From the NCBI RefSeq assembly GCF_901709675.1, contig NC_051099.1, forward strand, positions 9,186,501 to 9,250,500: a DNA stretch of 64,000 nucleotides. Reading direction: 5' to 3'. Shown here piece by piece: positions 41,651 through 61,228 of this stretch. The stretch is from Syngnathus acus (Eukaryota > Chordata > Actinopteri > Syngnathiformes > Syngnathidae). The first letter of the stretch is position 1; each line of letters opens with the position of its first letter. The translations under genes were made by a program, and so were the position numbers. The notes beneath the pieces were generated by a model, which saw nothing but the letters and a program-made list of their open reading frames with translations, was not told where the DNA came from and ran no database searches.

Positions 41651-41685
41651 TCCTAACTGTCAGGCGGACGTGCTAAAAATATGCA

Positions 41686-41748
41686 TGGGTAGGCTCCAGC
41701 ACGCCCCGACCCCCGTGGGGACAAGCGGTACAGAAAATGGATGGATGA
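41686..41748 (+). mobile_element. SINE 3' tail fragment
   Basis: TAGGCTCCAGCACGCCCCGA through the AGAAAATGGATGGATGAA tail, plus orientation, so it is separate from the split minus-strand SINE beside it. Confidence 0.7.
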
Positions 41749-42262
41749 ATTATTATTATTATTATTATTAAGGTCTGCTTTTCTCTCCTTTTAGAACCGA
41801 ATAGTAAACTTTGGCTGTTGGGCGTCATGTAACTCATTCAAACAAAAATGATTTTCGGTTTCAGCTTTCAAAATAAAATATACATGTTTATTAATATTAA
41901 CAATAATTTTATTCTTTTAAGGTCTGCTTTTCTCTCCCTTTAGAACCGGGAAGTAAACGTTGAAGCATGTTAATGTGCAACACGAGCGGGCCAATCAAAT
42001 GTCTAGCAGAAGGATAGGGTGGGAGATGCTGCTTGTTTTGTAATATACTGTAATCTATTTTGTTCTGAAATGGTTTTCGGAGTGAGTATCTGAGCTGAGT
42101 TTCAGATTCACGGATGACTAAGAGGTTGTAAAAACAACAAAAATACAACACACGCATATGAACAAGACCGCATGATGAATAATCCCAATTACTTGTAGAG
42201 ATTTAAAAATGAAATATTGTGCAGTTGCCGGTGTAGCGGATGTTGTCAAACGGAGTCGGTCA
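41749..42262. other. Intergenic upstream of pfdn1, with a direct repeat
   Basis: ATT triplet run, then two direct copies of an AAGGTCTGCTTTTCTCTCC-TTTAGAACCG segment (about 41771 and 41920). No gene seen. Confidence 0.5.
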
Positions 42263-42263
42263 G

Positions 42264-42273
42264 GCGCATGCGC
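42264..42273. promoter_or_regulatory. NRF-1-type site in the pfdn1 promoter
   Basis: GCGCATGCGC, a perfect NRF-1 palindrome, 21 bases upstream of the pfdn1 ATG. Such sites are common in housekeeping promoters. Binding is inferred. Confidence 0.55.
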
Positions 42274-42294
42274 AACACCAGAGCTGTCAGGAAA

Positions 42295-43104
42295 ATGGCG
42301 GCGCCCGTCGATTTGGAGCTGAAGAAGGTAATTCCTCATATAAAGACGCATGGACAACATGTACGACGGATTGTTTTGCTATTCGAGTCTCGACCGATGC
42401 CTCACGTGTCTTTGCGTGTAAGCTTCGAAATGTTCATAGATGGGAATGGCAACGGTTGTGCGCCGAGACTGACGGGCGATCAGTCCATTGTTTACTAGTC
42501 GTTGATTGACCGCGAGGCCGGTGCGTGTATATAGAAAATAATGTTGCGGATGTGAAGGCGTGGTCCGGGTCGCCCTTTGAATGCAAGTAAGCGAGTTGGT
42601 GTTTGCGGGCGTCAGGCCTTCTCGGAGCTGCAGGTTAAGATGATCGACACACAGCAGAAGGTGAAGCTGGCCGACCTGCAGATCGAGCAGCTGACGCACG
42701 TGCAGAAGCACGCCAACCTCACTCACGCAGAGATCAACACGCTCACCGACAGCACGCGCATGTACGAGGGCGTTGGACGCATGTGAGTCTCCCAGCCGTC
42801 CACCTGCCAGCGATCCACACTCTGACCGCCTTCATGCACTTCAGGTTTATTCTGCAGTCCAAGGACGACATCACGCAGCAGCTCAAGGTCAAGCAGAAGA
42901 CGGCTGAGGAGAAAATCAAGGAACTGGAGGTAGCTGCTTCATTTCACGTTGCACCCTTTAAGCTCAGCCATGAGTGATTTCCTGTGACGAGCTTTCCGTT
43001 GCATGTTTTGTGCATCCCAGCAGAAAAAGGTGTACCTGGAACGCAGCGTCAAGGAGGCAGAGGACAACATTCGGGAGATGCTGCTGTCCCGGAGAGCTCA
43101 GTAA
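42295..43104 (+). CDS. pfdn1: Prefoldin subunit 1
   Basis: A beta-type subunit of the hexameric prefoldin chaperone, which delivers unfolded actin and tubulin to the CCT chaperonin in the cytosol. Exons 42295-42327, 42616-42782, 42845-42929 and 43021-43104 give 122 aa, the same length as human. It starts MAAPVDLELKK, then shows two coiled-coil helices around a beta hairpin (MYEGVGRMFILQSKDD) and ends ERSVKEAEDNIREMLLSRRAQ-type wording, almost identical to mammals. It is transcribed toward ttc1, with 122 bases between the stop codons. Confidence 0.97.
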
Positions 43105-43128
43105 TTGCTCCGTCTTGGACTCGAGCTC

Positions 43129-43134
43129 AATAAA
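43129..43134 (+). terminator. Poly(A) signal of pfdn1
   Basis: AATAAA 24 bases after the pfdn1 stop codon. Confidence 0.8.
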
Positions 43135-43198
43135 GCACTTGTCACCACCTGATTGATTGCTCATTGATTAGCCCGGGGTTGGGATGGGACAGCAAAGG

Positions 43199-43204
43199 TT
43201 TATT
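43199..43204 (-). terminator. Poly(A) signal of ttc1
   Basis: AATAAA on the minus strand, 23 bases after the ttc1 stop. It faces the pfdn1 signal at a distance of 64 bases. Confidence 0.8.
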
Positions 43205-43226
43205 GTGGAAAGACGGTGCGGCGCAG

Positions 43227-44626
43227 TCACGTGTTGTTGGGCTTGTTGACAAAGTTGATGGAGTAGGAGCCCGTGTTGGTGTCCTGGTTGACCTGGAAGT
43301 TGCTGGTGGATAGGCCGAACGGTCGCAGGACCATGTTCCCCAGCTCCTTCAGCTTACCTGCCCGAGGCCAATAAAGGTCATGGATCATCAGTCCCGATTA
43401 CAAATGCGGACAACGTGGCTTCCTACCTAACATTTCTTCCTTCAGCTTCTCGTTCTTCTCATGGATCTGCTGAGGTAAGCTCTGTGGAGACAGGAAGGAG
43501 TTGGACTTGCAGATCAGAACCCCAAACAAACAAAAGAGCCTGCTCCAACAACTCGTCCCATCCCCAATTAAAACAGCAACTCCGAAATTTTGGCCTGAAC
43601 TCACCACGCAGGCCCGCCTGGCCGCCGCCTGCCCAGGGTCTTGCTCCAGAACCTTCTGGTAGTCGTCCAGCGCCTTCTCCAGCTGCTCTGTCTGCTCGTA
43701 GAGCTCAGCCCTCCTCAGCAAGGCCTTCAGGTAGTCTGGCTTCAGCTCCAACGCTAGCAGCAGAGCCATGAAGTCAATTCGGCTGGCAGCCCTCCACCGT
43801 TAGCTTGAGAAAATGGCCGTCACTCACCTCTGGAGCAATCGGCAATCCCGTCATCCTTCCGGTCCTGATGCAAGAGGGTTAACATTCCTGTTTTAGTACA
43901 ACTATTCCTATTAATGCATGGCTGGCGCCACCTCGTCCGTAAGCTGGCGTGTCCACTTGGGAGACTTTGCTTACTCGCGCCGGAGTAAACGTGTTAGCAT
44001 GAGCGTGCTGCCTTACCAGGTGCAGTCGGGCAGCCGCTCTGTTTGAGAACAGGATGGCTTGATCTTGGCTGAAACAGCGCGGACACAACACCAACGCTTG
44101 CGTGTAGCTCTGCTCCGCCAGAGACCAATCTGCGCAAACACACGCAACGCAGCTCAAAAGTGACGCGTGTACTATGCTGGTGAATATGATGCTCGAGCTG
44201 ACCTCCATTTTTAAAGTGGCAATTTCCTTCCTCCTTCAAGACGAGACTGTGCAATCGTCGGCTCTGAGGTGACAAAAAGGTGACGGCGGTGGCCCATCAG
44301 AGCGTGCAGGTGTGTTTTTGACATCAAACTTCACCTGCTTTTACCTCCTTTTCCTCCTCTGTCAATTTCTCCTCTTCCTCCTTCTGATGCTCATCTTCCA
44401 CTTCTTCTCCGCGCTCCTTCAAGTCGTCATTGGAATCGTTCAGCGTGTCCTCAAGCGGTTCTATTCTTGTGTCGTCCGGCGTCTCGCGTCTCATGTCTGT
44501 CTTGGCGTGTCGTCCGTCCCGGTCTCCCCGGTCCGGATGCTCCAAAGTCTCTTGGCAGTCAAAAAAGTCCTCCCGGTCCACAGCGTCCTCCTCGCTACAT
44601 CTCAGCTCATCCGCTGGCCTGCTCAT
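43227..44626 (-). CDS. ttc1: Tetratricopeptide repeat protein 1
   Basis: TTC1 (TPR1) is a cytosolic TPR protein reported to bind Hsp90 and G-alpha subunits. Coding exons on minus: 44626-44345, 44263-44203, 44129-44017, 43864-43828, 43753-43605, 43481-43427, 43357-43227; 275 aa (human 292). An acidic N-terminus is followed by three TPR motifs ([49 protein letters not shown]) and the diagnostic C-terminus [17 protein letters not shown] ending FVNKPNNT. The ATG lies one base after a splice acceptor (44627). A strong donor CAG/GTAAGT at 47884 marks the likely non-coding first exon, so intron 1 is about 3.3 kb and full of transposons. Confidence 0.95.
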
Positions 44627-44627
44627 C

Positions 44628-45004
44628 CTCAACAAATGAACAACAGAGAGGAGACTACTAATTTGACAGATTTTACTTGAAGTAAAAATTTTCAGAACCT
44701 TCATAATGCCCATGTTCACAACCTTGAAGAGGCCTCCCAGAACCTTTCTGATCCCAACTAGAGACTCGTTGAAAATTGTAATACTATCAATTTTTTTCTA
44801 TCACCACTTGAACTTGAAGAAAATTCAGACTCGAAGAACCACCAGAACCTTTCACAACAAGCGACTGACTAAGTGATGGATTTTAATGATTTGTTTTATG
44901 TCGCACGTACGCACACACACAGGACAGAATACAATGAATTTGTTTCCAGACAATCAAGAGAAATTAACGTGTTCGTAGTTTTTTGCGGAATTGTTGTTAT
45001 TCGT
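44628..45004 (-). other. ttc1 intron 1, gene-proximal part
   Basis: No repeat or gene recognised between the ttc1 coding exon and the LINE remnant. Confidence 0.4.
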
Positions 45005-45439
45005 GCTTCGGATTCAAAGATGACCATTGACTAGATCGATGAGCAGGGATTGTGGGTCTGACTGATGAGGCCAATCCAGGCCCTGAAGGCTTCCCCACAT
45101 GTGGGACATGTGGGTGTAGTCGCTGTAATGGAGGCAGCTCGGGCATTGGCTTCAGCACGTTTTCTCAGCACGTTTTCTCAGCACGTCTTACGTCGCATGA
45201 ATCTCCCAGTTGTTGGTGTCGATGCTGAGGTTTCTGAGGGAAGCTTTCAGGCCGTCTTTAAAGCGTTTCTTCTATCCTCCCACTGTCCGTTTGCCCTGGC
45301 ACAACTCGCCGTACAACAGCTATTTCGGCAGTCAGGCATCCTCACGACGTGCCCAGCCCATCTGACCTGTGCTTTCTGTAAGAGGGTATCTGACCTGTAT
45401 ATAGACGATGGGCATGCCAACTCGCTCAAGGACCTTCGT
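45005..45439 (-). mobile_element. LINE reverse-transcriptase C-terminal remnant, 3' part
   Basis: The minus-strand frame reads LLQKAQVRWAGHVVRMPD, the hallmark end of reverse transcriptase in a large class of fish LINEs. It continues directly from the part at 47303-47700 once the DNA element between them is removed. Confidence 0.75.
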
Positions 45440-45593
45440 CAGGGATGAGAATGGCAAATGTGAAAAAGCACGTAAAAGTAGCGAGGGGGGGGGGGGGGGG
45501 GGGTCTACGCTGTCGCGGCGGGCGGGGGAATACCCGCGAGAGTCGCCGAGGCTAACGTTGCCCGGCCAGCTAGCCGGCCGCTCCCCCCATATA

Positions 45594-47218
45594 CAGTGCC
45601 TTGCGAAAGTATTCGGCCCCATTGAACCTTTCGACATTTCGCCACATTTCAGGCTTCAAACATAAAGATATAAAATTTTAATTTTTTGTCAAGAATCAAC
45701 AAGTGGGACACAATCGTGAAGTGGAACGAAATTTATTGGATAATTTAAACTTTTTTAACAAATAAAAAACTGAAAAGTGGGGCGTGCAATATTATTCGGC
45801 CCCTTTACTTTCAGTGCAGCAAACTCACTCCAGAAGTTCAGTGAGGATCTTTGAATGATCCAATGTTGTCCTAAATGACTGATGATGATAAATAGAATGC
45901 ACCTGTGTGTAATCAAGTCTCCGTATAAATGCACCTGCTCTTTGATAGTCTCAGGGTTCTGTTTAAAGCGCAGAGAGAACCATGAAGACAAAGGAACACA
46001 CCAGGCAGGTCCGAGATACTGTTGTGGAGAAGTTTAAAGCCGGATTTGGATACAAAAAGATTTCCCAAGCTTTAAACATCTCAAGGAGCACTGTGCAAGC
46101 AATTATATTGAAATGGAAGGAGTATCAGACCACTGCAAATCTACCAAGACCCGGCCGTCCCTCCAAACTTTCATCTCAAACAAGGAGAAGACTGATCAAA
46201 GATGCAGCCAAGAGGCCCATGATCACTCTGGATGAACTGCAGATAACTACAGCTGAGGTGGGAGAGTCTGTCCATAGGACAACAATCCGTCGTGCACTGC
46301 ACAAATCTGGCCTTTATGGAAGAGTGGCAAGAAGAAAGCCATTTCTCAAAGATATCCATAAAAAGTCTCGTTTAAAGTTTGCCACAAGCCACCTGGGAGA
46401 CACACCAAACATGTGGAAGAAGGTGCTCTGGTCAGATGAAACCAAAATCAAACTTTTTGGCCACAATGCAAACCGATATGTTTGGCGTAAAAGCAACACA
46501 GCTCATCACCCTGAACACACCATCCCCACTGTCAAACATGGTGGTGGCAGCATCATGGTTTGGGCCTGCTTTTCTTCAGCAGGGACAAGGAAGATGGCTA
46601 AAATTGATGGGAAGATGGATGGAGCCAAATACAGGACCATTCTGGAAGAAAACCTGTTGGAGTCTACAAAAGACCTGAGACTGGGACGGAGATTTATCTT
46701 CCGACAGGACAATGATCCAAAACATAAAGCCAAATCTACAATGGAATGGTTCACAAATAGACGTATCCAGGTGTTAGAATGGCCAAGTCAAAGTCCAGAC
46801 CTGAATCCAATCGAGAATCTGTGGAAAGAGCTGAAGACTGTTCACAAACGCTCTCCATCCATCCAACCTCACTGAGCTCGAGCTGTTTTGCAAGGAAGAA
46901 TGGGCAAGAATTCCAGTCTCTCGATGTGCAAAACTGATAGAGACATACCCCAAGCGACTTGCAGCTGTAATTGCAGCAAAAGGTGGCGCTACAAAGTATT
47001 AGCGCAAGGGGGCCGAATAATATTGCACGCCCCACTTTTCAGTTTTTTATTTGTTAAAAAAGTTTAAATTATCCAATAAATTTTGTTCCACTTCACGATT
47101 GTGTCCCACTTGTTGATTCTTGACAAAAAATTAAACTTTCATATCTTTATGTTTGAAGCCTGAAATGTCGCGAAATGTTGAAAGGTTCAAGGGGGCCGAA
47201 TACTTTCGCAAGGCACTG
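45594..47218 (+). mobile_element. Tc1-like transposon, near complete (1.6 kb)
   Basis: Long inverted repeats of about 190 bases start CAGTGCCTTGCGAAAGTATT on each side, flanked by TA (45592-45593 and 47219-47220). It holds a nearly intact transposase. The two ends still match closely over their full length, so the insertion is fairly young. It lies in ttc1 intron 1, opposite to that gene. Confidence 0.95.
45982..46875 (+). CDS. Tc1 transposase, C-terminally truncated by frameshift
   Basis: 297 aa against about 340 for the family. N-terminal paired helix-turn-helix DNA-binding part (EKFKAGFGYKKISQALNIS, then RPGRPSKLS). The DD34E catalytic triad is complete: D152 (LWSDETK), D243 (FRQDNDPKH) and E278 (NPIENLW), with 34 residues between the last two. 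Near residue 293 a 4-base duplication (CCATCCATCC) shifts the frame, and the protein ends SIQPH. The lost C-terminal region is still readable in another frame to about 47000. Whether this form is active is unknown. Confidence 0.9.
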   Translation: MKTKEHTRQVRDTVVEKFKAGFGYKKISQALNISRSTVQAIILKWKEYQTTANLPRPGRPSKLSSQTRRRLIKDAAKRPMITLDELQITTAEVGESVHRTTIRRALHKSGLYGRVARRKPFLKDIHKKSRLKFATSHLGDTPNMWKKVLWSDETKIKLFGHNANRYVWRKSNTAHHPEHTIPTVKHGGGSIMVWACFSSAGTRKMAKIDGKMDGAKYRTILEENLLESTKDLRLGRRFIFRQDNDPKHKAKSTMEWFTNRRIQVLEWPSQSPDLNPIENLWKELKTVHKRSPSIQPH

Positions 47219-47302
47219 TATAAAAAAAATAATCTTGTCAAGGGATTTACACGATTCACGAAAATACTTTCGACGGAAATCCGCGGAAAATTCTCATCCC
47301 TG

Positions 47303-47700
47303 CTTCGTGGATTTTGTCCTGCCATTTGATGCGGAGGAGTCTGCGGAGGAGTCTGCGGAGGCAACTTGGGTGGAGATAGTTGAGCTGTTGGGCGTGTCTA
47401 CTGGAGACCATCCAGGTCTCGCTGGCGTAGAGAAGGATGGTAAGAACCACTCTGCGGTAGACCTACACCTTAGTGGACAGACTGAGTCCCGTTCGCTCCC
47501 ACACGTTCTCACGGAGTCTCCCGAAAGCAGCGCTGGTCTTAGCGATCCTGATGGTGACCTCAACGTGGATGTTCACCGCTCGTAAGAGGGTACTGCCTAG
47601 CTAGGTGAAGTTGTCCATTGCCTGTAGCTTCTGCCCTTTGACTGTGATATGAGGCTACAGGTACGGCTTTCCTGGGGCAGGCTCGTACACTACTTCAATA
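47303..47700 (-). mobile_element. LINE reverse-transcriptase remnant, 5' part
   Basis: Minus strand reads VVLTILLYASETWMVSSRHA and LRIKWQDKI, the segment that normally precedes RWAGHVVRMPD. A short in-place duplication (CTCCGCAGACTCCTCCGCAG) has repeated the LRRLLR motif. Confidence 0.75.
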
Positions 47701-47883
47701 TTTTTGGTACTGCGGAATTACGATGCTTACGAACGGAGTAAAGGCTAAAAAGTCGACAGACATGTTTGCAAACAGCTACTGTCGTGATCTCAAATAACAG
47801 TTGGACATCTAAACGTTTTCACAAAATGACATTAAGAGGACAAACAAACTTAACCGACCACATCGTCTGATTAGTTGACTTAC

Positions 47884-47940
47884 CTGTTAGCAACGCGAGC
47901 CCTCTATGAATTATCCAAAGCACTTCCGGGTTGTTCTTCG
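47884..47940 (-). promoter_or_regulatory. ttc1 non-coding exon 1 and promoter core
   Basis: The minus strand has a perfect donor, GCTAACAG/GTAAGTCAAC, at 47884, and an ETS/GABP consensus CCCGGAAGTG at 47921-47930. Together they suggest a short 5' UTR exon with an ETS-driven promoter. The start point is not known. Confidence 0.55.
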
Positions 47941-48140
47941 TCGTCGTCCGCTTTCCTCAGTACGTTCATCTTACCCGGCTTCTGTTTTGAGAAAAAAGGG
48001 CTCATTCTGGTGCAGAGCAAAACAGATGCGTTTGTCGTTTAGAAATGTTAAATTAATTTTTTTTATACTTGCAAGACAATTCTGGTCTTTTGTTTTAATA
48101 GATGTGACAATATGGCTAGTTATCACCTTGTGTGGGCAAG

Positions 48141-48224
48141 TCAATGAATTACTATCATCAAATAAATATTCTTGATATTGACTCAATGAATTACTATCAT
48201 CAAATAAATATTCTTGATATTGAC
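48141..48224. repeat. Perfect 42-bp tandem duplication
   Basis: The unit beginning TCAATGAATTACTATCATCA occurs twice in a row without a mismatch (48141-48182, 48183-48224). Confidence 0.95.
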
Positions 48225-50817
48225 TTTATGATTGAAAAAAACATTTTAACCGGTTAATGTAAAAAGAAATGTATAAAAGACCTAATTTATTTGAGCGATT
48301 TCTGAAGGTGAAGCAAATCTCATCTGCGCACGCTCTAATCGTTCAAATCCAAGTTTATTCCAGTCAATTAATTAAAAACGTAACTAATCCTAACTGTCAA
48401 GCCTCAACAGAGAGTAGAGTATCAAACGACACAGGCATGTTGAAAATTGATTAAAAAAACACAGAGGTTGAAATGGTCCAAATCCCCGCTTTCGGCGTTG
48501 CTTTCGACCAGTTTTAAATTTGGTAGTCATTACCTTACCCACAATGCAACCCAGAGATCTGCAAGTGGCTTATTTGAAACAAGTAACGTTTTTGAATAAA
48601 CAAATAAAACCTCAACTCTGTTTAAAAAAAGAAAACCTCCGATACGTCCTTTGACATAACCGATTAATTGATTATTAAAATAATCGTTAGCAGCAGCCCT
48701 TCATATTCTTACAACTTGGTTTGATCAACAGTGGAAAGTTATTGAAGACTAACGACAAAGACCCAAAAATAAAAAGATTACTTTATTACATGTTAATCTT
48801 TCTCCAGTAGCCCCCGTCCAACAAAAACAAAGCAACTCATAAAATTTATTTTGTTTTCACATGCTCGCCACGAGCAATAACGTCTCTCTTCCTATTTTTA
48901 GTTTCCACCGACAGCAAATAATACTGACAGACTGTACACTTGACTCCGCCCACCACCGGGGCCGTGGACACAGCAGAGGCTCCGATTGCCCACAGCGGGG
49001 ACGTTAAATTTCCCATGAAACTTTTGACACCACTGACAATATGAACACGTTTGACCATACGCTCTCGTATATCGTACGATGGGACGTAGCCACTCTACAA
49101 TACTCTTCATGTACATATTTACACTTTGATTGACAGGCGGAAGCAGCAGATGGGTTTTGTCTTGTATTTGTTGTTGGGTGGGAGAGGACGGTGACGCAGA
49201 GCCGGCCGGACATTACTCGAGGGAAGCTCGGAGGGATGCTAGCAGGGTCAGAGGCTGGGAAGGGAAGAAGATAGGAATCTAGGGAATGTCAAATGCAACA
49301 AAGGTAGGAGGTTAGGATGGTAGGGAAGTCAGAAGGTAGGATGGTAGGAAGGCCGGAAGGAGGCTTACCAACATGGTAGAAGGGAACCAAACTTGGAAGG
49401 TAGGAAGCCAGGGAGTGAGGATAGCAAGTTAAGTAGGAAAGGAAACTAGGAAGATAAGGAGGTAGGCAGCTAGGAAAGTATCAGAAGCATAGCAGCCAAA
49501 CACCCAGCATCCTGCCTGGTGAAAAAGTTAGCACTATTTTGTCAGCCTTTTTTGTAGCAAAAATCACAGCTATTCTGTGGCAATGTGTTTTCAGCATGGT
49601 GTTTCTGAGACATGAGCCGCATGAGAGGCAATTTTGTGGTAAAATTACTGCTTCATGATAAACACCTTCATTGCAAAGACGAGCATTTTTGAAGCGAAAT
49701 GTAGTTTTGAAGCTTTTCTGTGACAATACGCAACATAAAAGTAATATTTCTGTTGCAACATATGCTGACGATGCTGAGCCATAATAGTGACCATTTCTGC
49801 GGCCGAAGTGCACAAACTATGTGATGGATTTGTTGTGGAGACACTTGGGAGCTCTTTGCACACAGACAAAAATCCAGGAGGTCTCCTTTAAACATGTACT
49901 TCCAACATGTTCTTAGCATGTTGCGCTCAACGAGGCAGGCGCAGGATTGAGTAGAAAGTCAACAGCTGACATCGGAACAACACCACTTTAAGCCATTAGC
50001 TTGGCAAGTCCCACTTCTACAATCAAGCCGGATTTTTTGCCACTAATATGACGCGAGCAGGAGACCGACCATATGATGCCAAGATGGGAGACTGGACCAC
50101 TATGACACTACTGGGAAACTAGTATGAGGCTAACATGACACTAGCCTGACACTCACATGGTAGACTCGACACGACTGTGATGGCAACATGGGATTAGCAC
50201 ACCACAGACACGACCTTGGGACCACACTGATAAAGTATATGTGTAGCATGGCGCTATATATCACATATCAGACAGGACGCTAATATGACGCTAGTATGAC
50301 GCTGAGAAGAATATGACGCCGAAAAGAAACTAGCGTGACGCCAGAATGAGGTTAACGTGACAGTCGTGTGTGTCACTGAAATGGCAACGAGGACGCGACG
50401 GATGCCAGGGAGATTCTAGCGTGGTGGTGACTCCACCTTGACGTACATACATGACAGATCAGAGAACACTAGTAAGACAGTAGCATCAAACATGGCAATC
50501 ATGGCACTAACATAGCTTTAGCATGGTGCTAAAATGGCAGACATGACACACACACAGGGCTAAGGGCTGACCTGCATCTTAAGGATTCAAAAGAGAAGTA
50601 GCGGGTTTTGAAAAACAGCTAGGATTTCAAACTTTTGCCACAAACACAATGCTAGCAAGAGGCTGCCATAGCACTATTAGCTTTCTTGACCTGAGTTAGT
50701 GTGATGCTAACTGGAAGGAGCTTTGGCCATGCTGGGTGACGATGCAGCTTTTGTGTTTCCTCAATTTCCTGGGAACGCTATGTTGACCTTGATGTCATCA
50801 TGGTGCATGCGGGCGCG
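48225..50817 (-). other. Probable taok1 3' UTR and flank
   Basis: TAOK1 has a long 3' UTR in mammals. Minus-strand AATAAA hexamers at 48845-48850 and 48782-48787 are candidate ends, giving about 2 kb of UTR. The region includes degenerate GGTAGGAAG-type repeats (49290-49480) and ATGACGCTAGTATGACGCTG-type repeats (about 50090-50350). No convincing protein was found. Confidence 0.5.
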
Positions 50818-60024
<9,207 letters not shown>

Positions 60025-60166
60025 GACAAGCGTAGTGGCCGGCCGGATGGCTAGAGGGCTGGTGGGGCGCCTCCCACGAGGACCCCGCGGAACGCTGAGG
60101 CTGCTGAGCTACGCCCGAGCGGCTCCGCGCTCATCGGAAGAGACACGTGGACACGCGCGTGGACGC
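60025..60166 (-). other. taok1 5' UTR part of first coding exon
   Basis: A strong acceptor (CCTTGTCCTGGCAG) ends at 60167 on the minus strand, so 60166-60025 is untranslated exon sequence before the ATG. Confidence 0.6.
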
Positions 60167-60167
60167 C

Positions 60168-61228
60168 TGCCAGGACAAGGAAGGCAAAAACAAGCAAACC
60201 CATCAAAATCTCTCCCAAGGATGCGGCACTAGCAGTGTCGGCCGGCCGACCGGCCGATTAATCAGGATGGCCGACATATCGGCACCTCTCGCTTGCGTTT
60301 CGTCTCCGTCTTTTTCCTTGTCTACGCTACAATGCCAGGCTTAGTCCAAACTGACCGTTTCCACAGTCTCAGACTAAGTCAGAAGCACGTTTAAGAGTTG
60401 GCCCAGAGTCACTGCACGCTGCCAGCGTCTCGATGAAGGGTCATGCTCCGTGCAGTTTTCGATTCCGTCTTTCCTTTGTCGTGTGAGCAGATGTGAGATG
60501 ATCGTTCTCCAAGGGTCTTCTCAGAACAGGTAGCAGGGATGACGCTACACCGGGACTAGCCTTGTCAGAAAGTTGCAAAGGCCCAGTTGAGCCTCACCAG
60601 CATTTGGGGGGGATATTCCGAAACATATCTATTGCTGTTTTTCTCTGTATTGGTCAAAACCCGGGAGAGGAAAAAAATCCTTAAGCCATGCGGTTGAGAC
60701 AGACGGACGACTTGTGCTGGCATCGGGCGCTTCACAAACCAAATGGAATCGCAACAGCGGCGATCCAAAGCACTCAGCTGTTGACATTTAACCATGAAAA
60801 AGGGCCATTGTGCTTGTCCAGCCTTTAATGGACACGGGGCTACTTGCTCACCGGATAAAAGGGACTAGAGAAGGTTTACCTGTGGATGTATAACACAAGG
60901 CGCGCGCGCGCCCACACACACAATCGTGATGATGCTGAGCGTTGTGCGGCAGCGTCGAGGGAGTGGCGCGCTCCGTCTCCCTCCCGCCGCCGCCCGGCAG
61001 GTTAACGTAGCCGTTAGCACAACAATCCCAATGGCCGCATTTTGCCCCCGCGCGCATCGATGTGTTACGCAGACTGTCGCGCAAAAGAATCCGAAATGTC
61101 ACGTAAGCGGCGCTGGGACTCGTTTGGAACGCTGTCATTGACGAAGGCGTGAGCGACAGCAACTTTGACTTGTCCGGCTAGCCTAGCCGCTTAGCGTCCG
61201 TGCTAACTGCTGGTTGTGCGAGACCCAC
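60168..61228 (-). other. taok1 intron 1
   Basis: No gene or transposon recognised. It includes a short GC/CA-alternating stretch near 60901. Confidence 0.4.

Larger units (their letters stand above)
38826..41676 (-). mobile_element. SINE split into three pieces by later insertions
   Basis: One minus-strand DANA-like SINE can be read across 38826-39074, 40081-40137 and 41659-41676. Each break has an 8-base duplication of SINE sequence (ATGCAAAC at 39067/40081, TCCTAACT at 40130/41651). Removing the inserts gives a colinear SINE, so it predates both. Confidence 0.8.
45440..47302. mobile_element. DNA transposon interrupting the LINE and carrying a Tc1
   Basis: Termini CAGGGATGAGAATGGC and the inverse of CAGGGATGAGAATTTTCC; flanked by CTTCGT (45434-45439 and 47303-47308). 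The CAGGG ends look hAT-like, but only a 6-base duplication is visible rather than 8. Its own sequence totals under 250 bases; the rest is the Tc1. A run of about 18 G lies at 45485-45502. Confidence 0.65.

Noticed and set aside
48846-49213. Overlapping minus-strand frames with Cys pairs, considered as a small zinc-finger gene
   Set aside because: No conserved finger spacing, no splice or start support; better explained as taok1 3' UTR.
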